In this document: positions 16,599-24,741 of the stretch, in pieces
Position numbering within the stretch: position 1 is the first letter of the stretch
How the letters are laid out: each line of letters opens with the position of its first letter
Source of the DNA: Mycobacterium sp. OTB74
GTDB lineage: Bacteria; Actinomycetota; Actinomycetes; Mycobacteriales; Mycobacteriaceae
Assembly: GCF_029892685.1 (NCBI RefSeq)
Contig: NZ_JARXVD010000002.1
Location: 310,001 to 374,000, forward strand
Length of the DNA: 64,000 nt
Direction of reading: 5' to 3'
Notes under the pieces: generated by a model
What the model was told of the DNA's origin: nothing
Seen by the model: only the letters and a program-made list of their open reading frames with translations
The model's database searches: none
Made by a program: the position numbers and the translations under genes

Positions 16599-18308
16599 CT
16601 ACTCCGAGTCGAAGTCCATCTCACGGAGTTCGCGCTTGAGAATCTTGCCCGTGGGGTTGCGTGGTAATTCGTCCAGGAAGATCACCTCACGCGGAACCTT
16701 ATAGCGCGCCAGGTGATCTCGCACGTACACCTTTATCTCTTCCTCGGTGACGGAGGCGCCCTCCACCCTGACCACGAAGGCGCGCAGCCGGGCTCCGAAA
16801 TCCTTGTCGTCCACGCCCAGCGCGGTGGCCTCGATGACTTGCGGGTGTCCGCTAATCAAGTCCTCGACCTCGGCCGGGAACACATTCTCTCCGCCGGAGA
16901 CGATCATCTCGTCGTCCCGTCCGCTGACGTACAGCAGCCCGCGCTCGTCGAAATATCCGACGTCGCCGGAGGACAGCATTCCGTCGATGATCTGCTTGCC
17001 ACCGCCACCGGTGTACCCCTCGAACGGGAACGTGGTGCCCACGAAGATCCGTCCGACGCTGCCTTGCGGCAGTTCGTTGCCGTCGTCGTCGAGGATCTTG
17101 ACGCGAACCCCCTTGACCACCGGGCCGACGGTGGCCGGGTTGATCGAAAGATCCTTGGGTCCAGCGATGGTCGCGAAGGAGATCTCAGTGGAGCCGTACA
17201 GGTTGTAGATCACCGGGCCCAGATCTTTGAGGGCCCGGGTCGCCAGTTCTGCACCGAGTTGCGAACCCGACACGAACACGATGCGCAGGCTCGACAGATT
17301 TGGTTTCGGCGACGTCTTGTCCAACTCGTCGAGGATCCGCGACAGCATGACCGGCACCACGACCATGGCCGTGACCCTGTGCCGCTCGATGTCCTGGAGC
17401 ACGGTGGCCGGCTTGAAACGCCGACGTAGCACCAAGGTGCTGCCCAGCATCATCGCGATGGTCGAATGCAGATATCCCAGCGCGTGGAACATCGGCGCCG
17501 GGAGGCTGGTCACCTCACCGGATTTGAACGGGACCGCTGAGAGCACCCCACCGATCGGCGCCAACGACGGCGGTGCACTTCGATTGGCGCCCTTGGGAGT
17601 TCCGGTGGTGCCGCTGGTGAGGATGATGATGGACGCCGACTTGGCGACCTTCGGCGGCGGCATGCTGCTGGTGCGGGCTATGACGTCGGCCAAGGTTTCG
17701 TCAGTGCTGCCGGACGGCTCCGGCTTGTCTGGGTTATAGCTCAGCGCACGCAGTTTGCCCAACGGAGGATCAGCCATGGACACCGCATCGGTGTACTCGT
17801 CGTCGTAGATGACCAGCTTGGCGCCCTCACGTTCGGCGACCTCTTTGATCTGCGGTCCGGAGAACTCGGAATTGAGCAGGATGATGCGGGCTCCGACCCG
17901 GGCCGCGCCGTACACCGCGGTCAGGAACCAGCGGTGGTTACGGGCCAGAATGGCCACCCCTTCGCCGGCCTGAACGCCCATGGTGCGCAGTGCATTTGCC
18001 GTAGCGCTCACCGCATCGTCGAGCTCTTGGAAGGTGATATCGCCCTCATCGTCGATAACAGCGGTGCGGTGCGGCGTCCGGCGCGCGTTGAGTGCAGGGA
18101 TCATGCCGATCTCGCCCCAGCGAACGATGTCGGCAAGCATCGCGGCGATGTGCTGGGGCGACTCCAGCTTGAGCGCACCGGCTTCGAACATCTTCCTCGC
18201 GTAGTGCAGTTCGGCCGCACCGCGTTCCAGATACTTGCCGACGGACTTCTCCAGCGATTCCTGCAGCGTGGCCGCCACCTGCATTGGAAGGTCAGTCAAC
18301 TTCGCCAT
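16599..18308 (-). CDS. fadD2: Long-chain acyl-CoA synthetase (FadD2-like)
   Basis: A 569-residue ANL-superfamily ligase that activates fatty acids to acyl-CoA through an acyl-adenylate. ATP-binding P-loop is ILTSGTTGTPKGA; further motifs are YGSTEI and a late NPTGKILKREL holding the catalytic Lys. The N-terminal extension before the AMP-binding domain (about 75 residues) is typical of FadD2. It is convergent with the sigma-factor gene and divergent from the PolD1 gene across an 87-bp gap, the same arrangement as Rv0270/Rv0269c. Confidence 0.92.
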   Translation of the reverse strand: MAKLTDLPMQVAATLQESLEKSVGKYLERGAAELHYARKMFEAGALKLESPQHIAAMLADIVRWGEIGMIPALNARRTPHRTAVIDDEGDITFQELDDAVSATANALRTMGVQAGEGVAILARNHRWFLTAVYGAARVGARIILLNSEFSGPQIKEVAEREGAKLVIYDDEYTDAVSMADPPLGKLRALSYNPDKPEPSGSTDETLADVIARTSSMPPPKVAKSASIIILTSGTTGTPKGANRSAPPSLAPIGGVLSAVPFKSGEVTSLPAPMFHALGYLHSTIAMMLGSTLVLRRRFKPATVLQDIERHRVTAMVVVPVMLSRILDELDKTSPKPNLSSLRIVFVSGSQLGAELATRALKDLGPVIYNLYGSTEISFATIAGPKDLSINPATVGPVVKGVRVKILDDDGNELPQGSVGRIFVGTTFPFEGYTGGGGKQIIDGMLSSGDVGYFDERGLLYVSGRDDEMIVSGGENVFPAEVEDLISGHPQVIEATALGVDDKDFGARLRAFVVRVEGASVTEEEIKVYVRDHLARYKVPREVIFLDELPRNPTGKILKRELREMDFDSE

Positions 18309-18395
18309 GGGCCAACAATAAGTGACCTTGGCGGCGCGGTGGGATCGCTTCGGCCAATCACTATGACTTCATAGACGGCCAATTACCATGGCCTC

Positions 18396-19643
18396 ATGGG
18401 TGACACCCGGTCCCTTGAGGTGGGTGGGCGCGAGGTTGCCGTCAGCAACCCAAGCAAGGTCGTCTTCCCCGGTGCGGACGGACGTGCCGACGTGACCAAA
18501 ATCGATCTCGTCAACTACTACGTGTCAGTCGCCGATGGGGCCCTGCGCGGCGTGGCCAACCGGCCGATGATCCTCAAGCGCTTCGTGAAAGGCATTGGGC
18601 AGGAAGCGATCTTCCAGAAGCGCGCACCTGAGAAGCGGCCGGACTGGATCGGCGTCGCCGAGTTGAAGTACGCCTCGGGTACGTCGGCCAAGGAAGCGGT
18701 GATCAACGAGGCGGCCGGGTTGGTATGGGCGGTGAACCTGGGCTGTGTGGATCTGAATCCTCATCCGGTCCGCGCCGACGACCTGGACCACCCCGACGAG
18801 TTGCGTGTCGACTTGGACCCGATGCCGGGGGTCGAGTGGCCGCAGATCCTCGAGGTCGCGTTGCTGGTGCGTGAGGTGCTGACCGACTACGGCCTAACCG
18901 CCTGGCCCAAGACGTCGGGTTCGCGCGGCTTTCACATCTATGCCCGCATCGAGCCACTCTGGGACTACAAACAGGTGCGGTTGGCCGCGCAGACCGTGGC
19001 CCGGGAGGTCGAACGGCGCGCACCCGAACTTGCCACCAGTCGCTGGTGGAAAGAGGAGCGCCAGGGCGTGTTCGTCGACTTCAACCAGAACGCCAAGGAC
19101 CGAACCGTGGCATCGGCCTATTCAGTGCGGTCCCGCCCTGACGCCCGGGTATCCACTCCATTGTTCTGGGCGGAGGTGCCGGGTTGTCGCGCGGAGAACT
19201 TCACCGTGACGACGGTGCCGCAGCGATACACCGCGTTGGGTGATCCGTGGGCCGGAATGGATAAATTCACGGGTTCACTCGATAATTTGCTGGAGTTGGC
19301 AAAAGAGCTGGGCCCGGCTGAGTCGGCCCCGAGGGGCACCCACCGACCCGACGGTTCGGGCCGCAGAGTTTCATCAAAACCGCTGATCGAGATAGCCCGC
19401 ACCAAAACCCGCGACGAGGCGATGGCTGCGTTGGATCTGTGGCGATCCCGCCATCCAGCGGCGTCGGCCGCGCTTGAGCCGGTTGATGTGCTGGTGGACG
19501 GCATGCGTGGACCGAGCTCCATCTGGTACCGGGTCAGGATCAACCTGGAGCACGTGCCCACCGAGCAGCGTCCCCCGCAGGAACCCCTGCTCGCCGACTA
19601 CTCACCGTGGGACAGCTATTCGGGGCCGCAGCGGTATCGATGA
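18396..19643 (+). CDS. polD1: Stand-alone LigD-type primase-polymerase (PolD1)
   Basis: A 415-residue archaeo-eukaryotic primase-superfamily polymerase related to the polymerase domain of LigD. The catalytic carboxylates are D139 and D141 (VDLDPMPG) with a third at D228 (VFVDFNQNAKDRT); SGSRGFHIY at 174-182 is the conserved nucleotide-binding region. In mycobacteria PolD1 is dispensable for NHEJ but can add dNMPs/rNMPs in gap or end repair. No ligase or phosphoesterase domain is present and no ku gene lies nearby. Confidence 0.9.
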   Translation: MGDTRSLEVGGREVAVSNPSKVVFPGADGRADVTKIDLVNYYVSVADGALRGVANRPMILKRFVKGIGQEAIFQKRAPEKRPDWIGVAELKYASGTSAKEAVINEAAGLVWAVNLGCVDLNPHPVRADDLDHPDELRVDLDPMPGVEWPQILEVALLVREVLTDYGLTAWPKTSGSRGFHIYARIEPLWDYKQVRLAAQTVAREVERRAPELATSRWWKEERQGVFVDFNQNAKDRTVASAYSVRSRPDARVSTPLFWAEVPGCRAENFTVTTVPQRYTALGDPWAGMDKFTGSLDNLLELAKELGPAESAPRGTHRPDGSGRRVSSKPLIEIARTKTRDEAMAALDLWRSRHPAASAALEPVDVLVDGMRGPSSIWYRVRINLEHVPTEQRPPQEPLLADYSPWDSYSGPQRYR

Positions 19644-19691
19644 TCGCACGGCCGCGGCCCTGACACGCTTACTGCCAGTTCTCTGCCAGAT

Positions 19692-19715
19692 GTTTGCTAG
19701 CAAGTTTCAGCAAAC
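19692..19715. promoter_or_regulatory. Inverted repeat upstream of the STAS gene
   Basis: GTTTGCT (19692-19698) and AGCAAAC (19709-19715) form 7-bp arms around a 10-base spacer; TTGCTAGCAA inside is itself palindromic. It lies in the 192-bp gap after polD1, about 120 bp before the STAS start. It could be a regulator site or a hairpin ending polD1 transcription; no T-run follows. Confidence 0.35.
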
Positions 19716-19835
19716 TTCTTAGCGATGTATTAGGAGTTACTCCCCGGTACCTTAAATTGGCCGCATATCTTCGATTCCGAGCCGAAGTACGACATAGCAG
19801 TCAAACGTTCGGCCAACATCGAAGGGAGGCACCTC

Positions 19836-20291
19836 ATGGCTATGGTTACCAGCGAGTCAGCGTCGAAGGCCGCTTTTCGCTACGGCAATCCGGTGGTCGC
19901 TTGCGGCGATGCCGGGGTGCGCGCCCAATGCCGCCAACTGGCGACGGTGTTAACCGTTACCGGCGCGATCGACGAATCCAATGTGGACCTGGTCTCGGCG
20001 CAGGTGCGTCGGTGCATCCTTCCCGAGAAGCCGTTCATCCTGGACCTGAGCGGGGTGACCTCGTTCGCCCTGTCCAGCATCGAACTGCTCGACGAAGTCA
20101 ACAACAGCTGCTACGCGGCACATGTCGAGTGGTCTCTGATCACCTCGTACCCGGTCAGCCACGTGCTGCTGGCCTGCGGCGACGACGCAGCATTCCCGAC
20201 CGCCACCTCCGTAGCCGACGCACTGCACCACTTCTCGGACCATATGTACGAGCGCCGGCGTCTGCTGCCCTTCCTCACCAAGTCCGCCTAA
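19836..20291 (+). CDS. STAS domain protein (anti-anti-sigma-factor-like)
   Basis: A 151-residue protein with a STAS fold centred on ILDLSGVTSFALSSIELLDE (about residues 67-86), resembling the SpoIIAA-type phosphorylated loop where a Ser is followed by a hydrophobic helix. Such proteins bind anti-sigma kinases or sense small molecules. GGGAGG lies 6 bases before the ATG. A short ORF and a strong terminator follow, so it is the main gene of a small transcript. No partner anti-sigma kinase is in the window. Confidence 0.8.
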   Translation: MAMVTSESASKAAFRYGNPVVACGDAGVRAQCRQLATVLTVTGAIDESNVDLVSAQVRRCILPEKPFILDLSGVTSFALSSIELLDEVNNSCYAAHVEWSLITSYPVSHVLLACGDDAAFPTATSVADALHHFSDHMYERRRLLPFLTKSA

Positions 20292-20307
20292 GAGAGGAAC
20301 TGAATCC

Positions 20308-20385
20308 ATGTTGATCGACATCCGCTGGCTGGGCGCCCTTCTTCACCGTCGCAAGACCGCCCACTCAGCTACGCCGGTTCACTGA
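20308..20385 (+). CDS. Possible 25-residue peptide downstream of the STAS gene
   Basis: ATG at 20308 is preceded by AGAGGAA at 8 bases spacing and opens a 25-codon frame beginning MLIDIRWLGALLHRRK and ending TPVH. It is in the same short transcript as the STAS gene and ends 18 bases before an intrinsic terminator. The N-terminal half is amphipathic/hydrophobic followed by basic residues. Only the ribosome binding site and position support it. Confidence 0.4.
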   Translation: MLIDIRWLGALLHRRKTAHSATPVH

Positions 20386-20403
20386 CACCATCCAAATCTC
20401 GCA

Positions 20404-20445
20404 CCCGGTGCCGACACCAGCCATGGTGTCGGCATCGGGTTTTTT
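20404..20445 (+). terminator. Intrinsic (Rho-independent) terminator
   Basis: Stem arms CCCGGTGCCGACACC (20404-20418) and GGTGTCGGCATCGGG (20425-20439), one mismatch, loop AGCCAT, then six T (20440-20445). A textbook terminator for the STAS transcript and convergent with the PPOX gene. Confidence 0.92.
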
Positions 20446-20463
20446 CTGCCCCGATCCAGCGGC

Positions 20464-20922
20464 TTATCTGCTGCCGTCCAGCTCGATCCGCACGATCACA
20501 CTGTCCGGCCAGACATCTGTGGCTCGCGCACGCCGCAGCTTTTCCCGCAGCGGCAGGCCCCGGTGCACATGGGTGACGCCGGGAATGCTGACCAGCGGTA
20601 CGACATTCCACTGCCACCCATAGCGGCGGTGCAACGCCCGGTTGGCCTCCTGCGCCTCGACCCCCGACAGGAGCGTGGCGCGCCCGACGAATGTCGTTGC
20701 ACCGCCCTGGATTTCACCTCGGTAGTCGCACGGGGTCAACTCGACGTCCGGGCGGGTCGTCAGCCGCTTGGTTTTGGGGCCGACCTTGGTTCGAAACACC
20801 AGGGCGCCATTGTGGGCTGCCAGCCAGATGGGCGTGTCGACCGGACTGCCGTCTCGGCGATAGGTCCGGAGCAGCGCATACCTGCTGGTGGTCAGGTCAA
20901 CCTGCCGCGAAAGTCCATGCAT
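20464..20922 (-). CDS. PPOX-class probable F420-dependent oxidoreductase
   Basis: A 152-residue split-barrel flavin/deazaflavin-binding protein of the PPOX-class F420-dependent group common in actinobacteria. The pattern TSRYALLRTYRRDGSPVDTPIW is the family N-terminus (split here: TSRYALLRTYRRDG, SPVDTPIW). The physiological substrate is unknown; relatives reduce biliverdin or other conjugated compounds with F420H2. Divergent from the MerR gene and convergent with the STAS transcript across the terminator. Confidence 0.82.
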   Translation of the reverse strand: MHGLSRQVDLTTSRYALLRTYRRDGSPVDTPIWLAAHNGALVFRTKVGPKTKRLTTRPDVELTPCDYRGEIQGGATTFVGRATLLSGVEAQEANRALHRRYGWQWNVVPLVSIPGVTHVHRGLPLREKLRRARATDVWPDSVIVRIELDGSR

Positions 20923-20944
20923 GCCACCAGTGAACGACTTAGAG

Positions 20945-20959
20945 TTGACTCCAAGTCAA
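20945..20959. promoter_or_regulatory. MerR-type dyad operator
   Basis: TTGACT (20945-20950) and AGTCAA (20954-20959) form a perfect inverted repeat with spacer CCA, in the 54-bp gap between the divergent PPOX and MerR genes. MerR regulators bind dyads within promoter spacers, so this probably controls both genes (inference). Confidence 0.6.
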
Positions 20960-20976
20960 GCTGATTCGGAGATGCC

Positions 20977-21390
20977 ATGGCAATGTTGGCCATCGGCGAG
21001 TTGGCCCGCCGGGCCGATGTCGCCGCGACAACCCTGCGTTACTACGAGCAGATCGGGCTCATCCCAGCGCCGGCCCGGATCGGTGGACAGCGGCGCTATG
21101 ACACCGCGGTCGCCACCCGCCTCGAGGTCATCCGGCTTTGCAAGACAGCCGGTTTCACGTTGGACGAAATCAGGTTGCTGTTCGCTGACGACAGACCGGG
21201 CCGCCCGGCCAGCCAGGCCCTGGGCGAGGCGAAGCTCATCGAAATCGACGCCAAGATCGCTGAGTTGCAGCGTGCCCGAGAGATCATCCAATGGGGTCTG
21301 CAATGCACCTGCCCATCGATCGACAGCTGTACCTGCGGTGTCCACCCCCGCCCTACCGGCGCCGAGCACCCGCCTTTGCCAATGCAGTAA
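20977..21390 (+). CDS. MerR family transcriptional regulator with C-terminal Cys cluster
   Basis: A 137-residue MerR protein: N-terminal winged HTH (IGELARRADVAATTLRYYEQ), a dimerisation helix, then a C-terminal cluster with C110, C112, C118 and C120 (CTCPSIDSCTC), a CxCx5CxC arrangement. SoxR uses Cx2CxCx5C for its 2Fe-2S cluster, so the spacing here is different and may bind a metal or a cluster. A dyad operator lies 17 bp upstream. Its 3' end overlaps the convergent TetR gene by 38 bp. Confidence 0.85.
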   Translation: MAMLAIGELARRADVAATTLRYYEQIGLIPAPARIGGQRRYDTAVATRLEVIRLCKTAGFTLDEIRLLFADDRPGRPASQALGEAKLIEIDAKIAELQRAREIIQWGLQCTCPSIDSCTCGVHPRPTGAEHPPLPMQ

Positions 21391-21961
21391 TCAGCGGAAG
21401 TGTTTGATCAGCAAGGACTTTCGCAGAAACCGGGCAGCCGCGCTGCAGCCAGTCGATAGCCACGCCGACCAGGGCACCGGCCTCGAATGCCGACGGAACG
21501 TCGTGTGGCGACTCGGTCTCGTCATGCGGATCAGGTTGTGCGCCCGGATTCTTGACGAGGTAGATGCGCGCGATGGCGTGCCGGCGGATGCGGTCGACGA
21601 CCCGTGCGCTGCCCTGCGGCCCGGCCAGCGTGCGAATCAGGTTGGCGTGCTCGGCGAAGCTGACGAAAAACATCCGCAGCACCTCAGAGCCGTCGGAGTC
21701 GCTCGCATAGTCGGTGCCCACCGACGGCAGCCCATCGATCAGATCATCGACCATCGCCGTGCACGCCGCCTCAGCCAGTTCATGCACGTCGCGGTAATGG
21801 TCATAGAACGTCGACCGACTAACCCCGGCGCGCTCGGCCACGTCGGCGATGGTGATACGGGACAGATCCTGTTGCTCCACCAAATCCATCAGCGCTCGCT
21901 GCAGCGTGGACCGGGTACGGAGCACACGGCGATCCACTGGCGGCTGTTCACTCTCGGCCAA
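21353..21961 (-). CDS. TetR family transcriptional regulator
   Basis: A 202-residue TetR protein with HTH (RITIADVAERAGVSRSTFYD) and a C-terminal domain with SAFEAGALVGVAIDWLQRGC, a pattern of the TetR_C TfmR-like group. It is convergent with MerR (overlap) and divergent from the small secreted protein/KimA-like permease, with a 6-bp-arm dyad in the gap; those are plausible targets. Ligand unknown. Confidence 0.85.
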   Translation of the reverse strand: MAESEQPPVDRRVLRTRSTLQRALMDLVEQQDLSRITIADVAERAGVSRSTFYDHYRDVHELAEAACTAMVDDLIDGLPSVGTDYASDSDGSEVLRMFFVSFAEHANLIRTLAGPQGSARVVDRIRRHAIARIYLVKNPGAQPDPHDETESPHDVPSAFEAGALVGVAIDWLQRGCPVSAKVLADQTLPLITALAKAGARRR

Positions 21962-22009
21962 TTCGCAACTTTCCGCACACCCGTACCTTAAACAACATCT
22001 GTGTCTTAC

Positions 22010-22023
22010 CCTACACCTGTAGG
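22010..22023. promoter_or_regulatory. Candidate TetR operator
   Basis: CCTACA and TGTAGG form a 6-bp-arm inverted repeat with a 2-base spacer (22010-22023) between the TetR gene and the small secreted protein gene. Placement supports a TetR operator; short arms keep this tentative. Confidence 0.4.
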
Positions 22024-22093
22024 TCTACGATGATTTTTGTGGCTACTCGATCAGGGCGCTGGGAACGCTCGGCGAGCCGCAGGAGGTACGGCC

Positions 22094-22330
22094 ATGAGAC
22101 TGCTGATCATCGCGGCAGCGACCCTGACGGCGCTGGTCACCGGCGGAATCGCCCTGGCAAGCCCGGCCACGGCACAAATGCCCTGCAGCAACGCCACCGT
22201 GTGGGGCAACGGCGGCGGCCGGTGCGATTCAGGCCAGGCCGCGGACGGCAGCTTCACCCGCTGCGACACGGTCTATGTGCTCGGGATCGGTGGCACCAAT
22301 TGCTACCGCGTCGAACCGGGGGCACCTTGA
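22094..22330 (+). CDS. Small secreted Cys-rich protein, unknown function
   Basis: A 78-residue protein starting MRLLIIAAATLTALVTGG with AGGAGG 8 bases before the ATG, which decides this start over an ATG-like codon 57 bases upstream. The signal peptide ends near PATAQ; the mature part is about 50 residues with four Cys (PC, RC, RC, NC) and Gly-rich turns, suggesting two disulfides. Followed by the KimA-like permease gene 91 bases on. No family recognised beyond general small exported mycobacterial proteins. Confidence 0.7.
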   Translation: MRLLIIAAATLTALVTGGIALASPATAQMPCSNATVWGNGGGRCDSGQAADGSFTRCDTVYVLGIGGTNCYRVEPGAP

Positions 22331-22421
22331 GCGCCCAGCCGGATTTCACCCGGGCTGTTCGTTGGCTTGTAATGTCCTGTGAGCCTTTTGGCCCGGGTCC
22401 ACTGCGCCATAGACTTCCGCG

Positions 22422-24740
22422 GTGACCCCTCCCCAACCCCGGGTGCCTGAGTCGGTCGGCTATGCCTTCAAGCGCCTGTTTCTCGGCCGGCCAATGGTCA
22501 ATGAGCAGTTACACGCCGAGAAGCTGTCGAACCCGGTTGCGCTCGGCGTGCTCTCCCCCGACGCCATCTCATCCAGCGCATACGGCACCGAGGAAATCCT
22601 GATCGGGCTGCTGCCCTATGCGGGCATGGCCGCCTTCACCCTGCTGTTGCCGATCACCGGCGTCATCCTGCTGATCCTGATTCTGGTTGCCGCCTCCTAC
22701 CGGCAGGTAGTCATGGCCTACACCCGGGCCGGCGGCTCGTACGTGGTAGCGCGGGAGAACTTCGGGCCGCGGATCGCCCAAATCGCCGCCGCCGCACTGC
22801 TGATCGACTACGTGGTCACCGTCGCGGTGCAGGCCGCGGCCGGAACCGTCGCCGTCGCCTCGGCTATACCGGTGCTGGGCCCGTACAGCCTGGAGATCAC
22901 CGTCGGCATCGTGCTGGTGATCGCCTATGCGAACCTGCGCGGTCTGCGCGAAGCAGGACGCCCGTTCGCGGTACCCACCTATTTCTTCGCCATCATGCTG
23001 ACGCTGATGATCGTGGTCGGTGTCGTCCGTGAAATCTTCGGTGACCTACCGGTTTACGACGTTGCGCACATGTCCGGCCTGGTGCCCATCGAACACGAGA
23101 ACGGCATCATCATGGGCGCCAGCGTGCTGGCGGTCCTACGCGCGTTCGCCAACGGCGGTTCCTCGCTAACCGGCGTCGAGGCCATCTCCAACACGGTCAG
23201 CGTGTTCCGTAAACCCCAGGGCCCCAATGCCCGCAAGGTCCTTACCGTGATGGCCTGCATCCTGGGCTTCCTGGTGGCCGGGGTGTCGTACTTGGCCTAC
23301 GAGACCCACTCCGCGCCTTATGACGCCGGTTACCCCTCGGTGCTGTCCGAAATCGCTCGCGCGGTGTTCGGCGACGGATGGATCGGCCACATCCTCTACA
23401 ACCTGGTGCAGATATCCACCGCGATGATCCTCTACACGGGCGCCAACACCAGCTTCAACGGCTTCCCGACGCTGGCGAGTTTCGTTGCCGAGGACCGGTT
23501 CCTGCCGCGACAGCTGACCAAACGCGGCCACCGTCTGGTGTTCTCCAACGGCATCATCGTGTTGACCGTATTGTCGGTGGCACTACTGGTCTTCACCGGT
23601 GGATCGGTCAACGCCCTGGTGCCGTTCTACGCCATCGGGGTGTTCACCGGGTTCGCGATGGCCGGCTACGGCATGTCCAAACACCAACTGACCCACCGGG
23701 AACCGGGGTGGCGCGGACGGCTGGCGGTCAACCTGTCCGCGGCCATCCTGTCCACCATCGTGGTCGGCATCTTCGCGGTCGCCAAGTTCACCGAGGGTGC
23801 CTGGCTGGTGGTCGTCGTGTTCCCGCTGCTGGTCGGTCTGCTGATGCGGCTGAACCGCGAATATCGCGCCGAGGCAGCGATTCTCGAGCATTTCCGAACC
23901 AATCGGCCAGACGCGGTGAAGTTCTCCCGGCACCGGGTGCTGGTGATGGTCAACGGTGTCGACCTGGCCGTCCTGGAAGCCTTGCGTTACGGCCGCGGGT
24001 TGCGCGCCGACACCATGACCGCGGTGCATTTCATGGTGGACCCGCAGGTTGCCAAACAGCTGCAAAAGAAGTGGGAGTACTACGAACTCGACACCCCGCT
24101 GCGTGTAATCGACTGCCCTGACCGCCGATTCGGCCGTGCCGCACAGGAACTCGTCACCAACACGCTGTCGGAATACCCCAACACCAACGTGACCGTGCTG
24201 CTGCCGCGACGTAGCTACGCACCGATCCTCGGCCGTGTCTTGCACGACCGCACCGCCGATCAGATCTCACGCGCGGTCAGCCGCATCCCCGATGCAGCGG
24301 CCACCATCGTGCCCTACGACGTGCAGTCCCGTATCCGAGAAGCGTTCCCGCACATGTTCGAAGAACGCATCACCCGCCGGGTCGAGCAGATGCGGACCCG
24401 GATCATCGGCGGCGACGAACGCCGCCTCGAAAAGTACGAGCACCCCGAGGTCCCGCCTGCCTGCGTGTCGGTGGACGGCCTCATCGTCGGCCAGCGCGCG
24501 ACGGTGGAAGGCCGGGTCGACGAGGTCGACGAAGAGACCAAGCGCTCGAAGTCCAACCGAGTGGTGCTGCTCGGCGACGAAAGCGGAACGTTGAGAGTGG
24601 TTTTCACGCCCGGGCACGGCCGCGACATCATGGCCGGTCAGATAATCCAGATCACCGGCAAGGCCCGGCAGATCGGCAACCGCCCGATCTTCATGGCCGA
24701 CCCCAGTTATCGGATCATCGAGACGGTCAGCGGTGAATGA
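22422..24740 (+). CDS. APC-family transporter, KimA-like K+ importer candidate, with C-terminal OB-like domain
   Basis: A 772-residue protein. Residues about 45-485 hold roughly 12 membrane segments of the APC fold, opening with EKLSNPVALGVLSPDAISSS and AYGTEEIL, close to the KimA pattern of c-di-AMP-regulated K+/H+ symporters. Residues about 490-670 are a cytosolic domain (HRVLVMVNGVDLAVLEALRY and TNVTVLLPRRSY). The last 80-90 residues (TVEGRVDEVDEE, LGDESGTLRVVF, QIIQITGKARQIGNRPI) look like an OB-fold. KimA itself has no OB tail that I know of. The GTG at 22422 begins the frame. Substrate is inferred; an amino-acid permease remains possible. Confidence 0.8.
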   Translation: MTPPQPRVPESVGYAFKRLFLGRPMVNEQLHAEKLSNPVALGVLSPDAISSSAYGTEEILIGLLPYAGMAAFTLLLPITGVILLILILVAASYRQVVMAYTRAGGSYVVARENFGPRIAQIAAAALLIDYVVTVAVQAAAGTVAVASAIPVLGPYSLEITVGIVLVIAYANLRGLREAGRPFAVPTYFFAIMLTLMIVVGVVREIFGDLPVYDVAHMSGLVPIEHENGIIMGASVLAVLRAFANGGSSLTGVEAISNTVSVFRKPQGPNARKVLTVMACILGFLVAGVSYLAYETHSAPYDAGYPSVLSEIARAVFGDGWIGHILYNLVQISTAMILYTGANTSFNGFPTLASFVAEDRFLPRQLTKRGHRLVFSNGIIVLTVLSVALLVFTGGSVNALVPFYAIGVFTGFAMAGYGMSKHQLTHREPGWRGRLAVNLSAAILSTIVVGIFAVAKFTEGAWLVVVVFPLLVGLLMRLNREYRAEAAILEHFRTNRPDAVKFSRHRVLVMVNGVDLAVLEALRYGRGLRADTMTAVHFMVDPQVAKQLQKKWEYYELDTPLRVIDCPDRRFGRAAQELVTNTLSEYPNTNVTVLLPRRSYAPILGRVLHDRTADQISRAVSRIPDAAATIVPYDVQSRIREAFPHMFEERITRRVEQMRTRIIGGDERRLEKYEHPEVPPACVSVDGLIVGQRATVEGRVDEVDEETKRSKSNRVVLLGDESGTLRVVFTPGHGRDIMAGQIIQITGKARQIGNRPIFMADPSYRIIETVSGE

Positions 24741-24741
24741 C

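Noticed and set aside
22331..22421. c-di-AMP (ydaO-type) riboswitch before the KimA-like gene
   Set aside because: The 91-base gap is too short for the known ydaO aptamer and shows no matching core.
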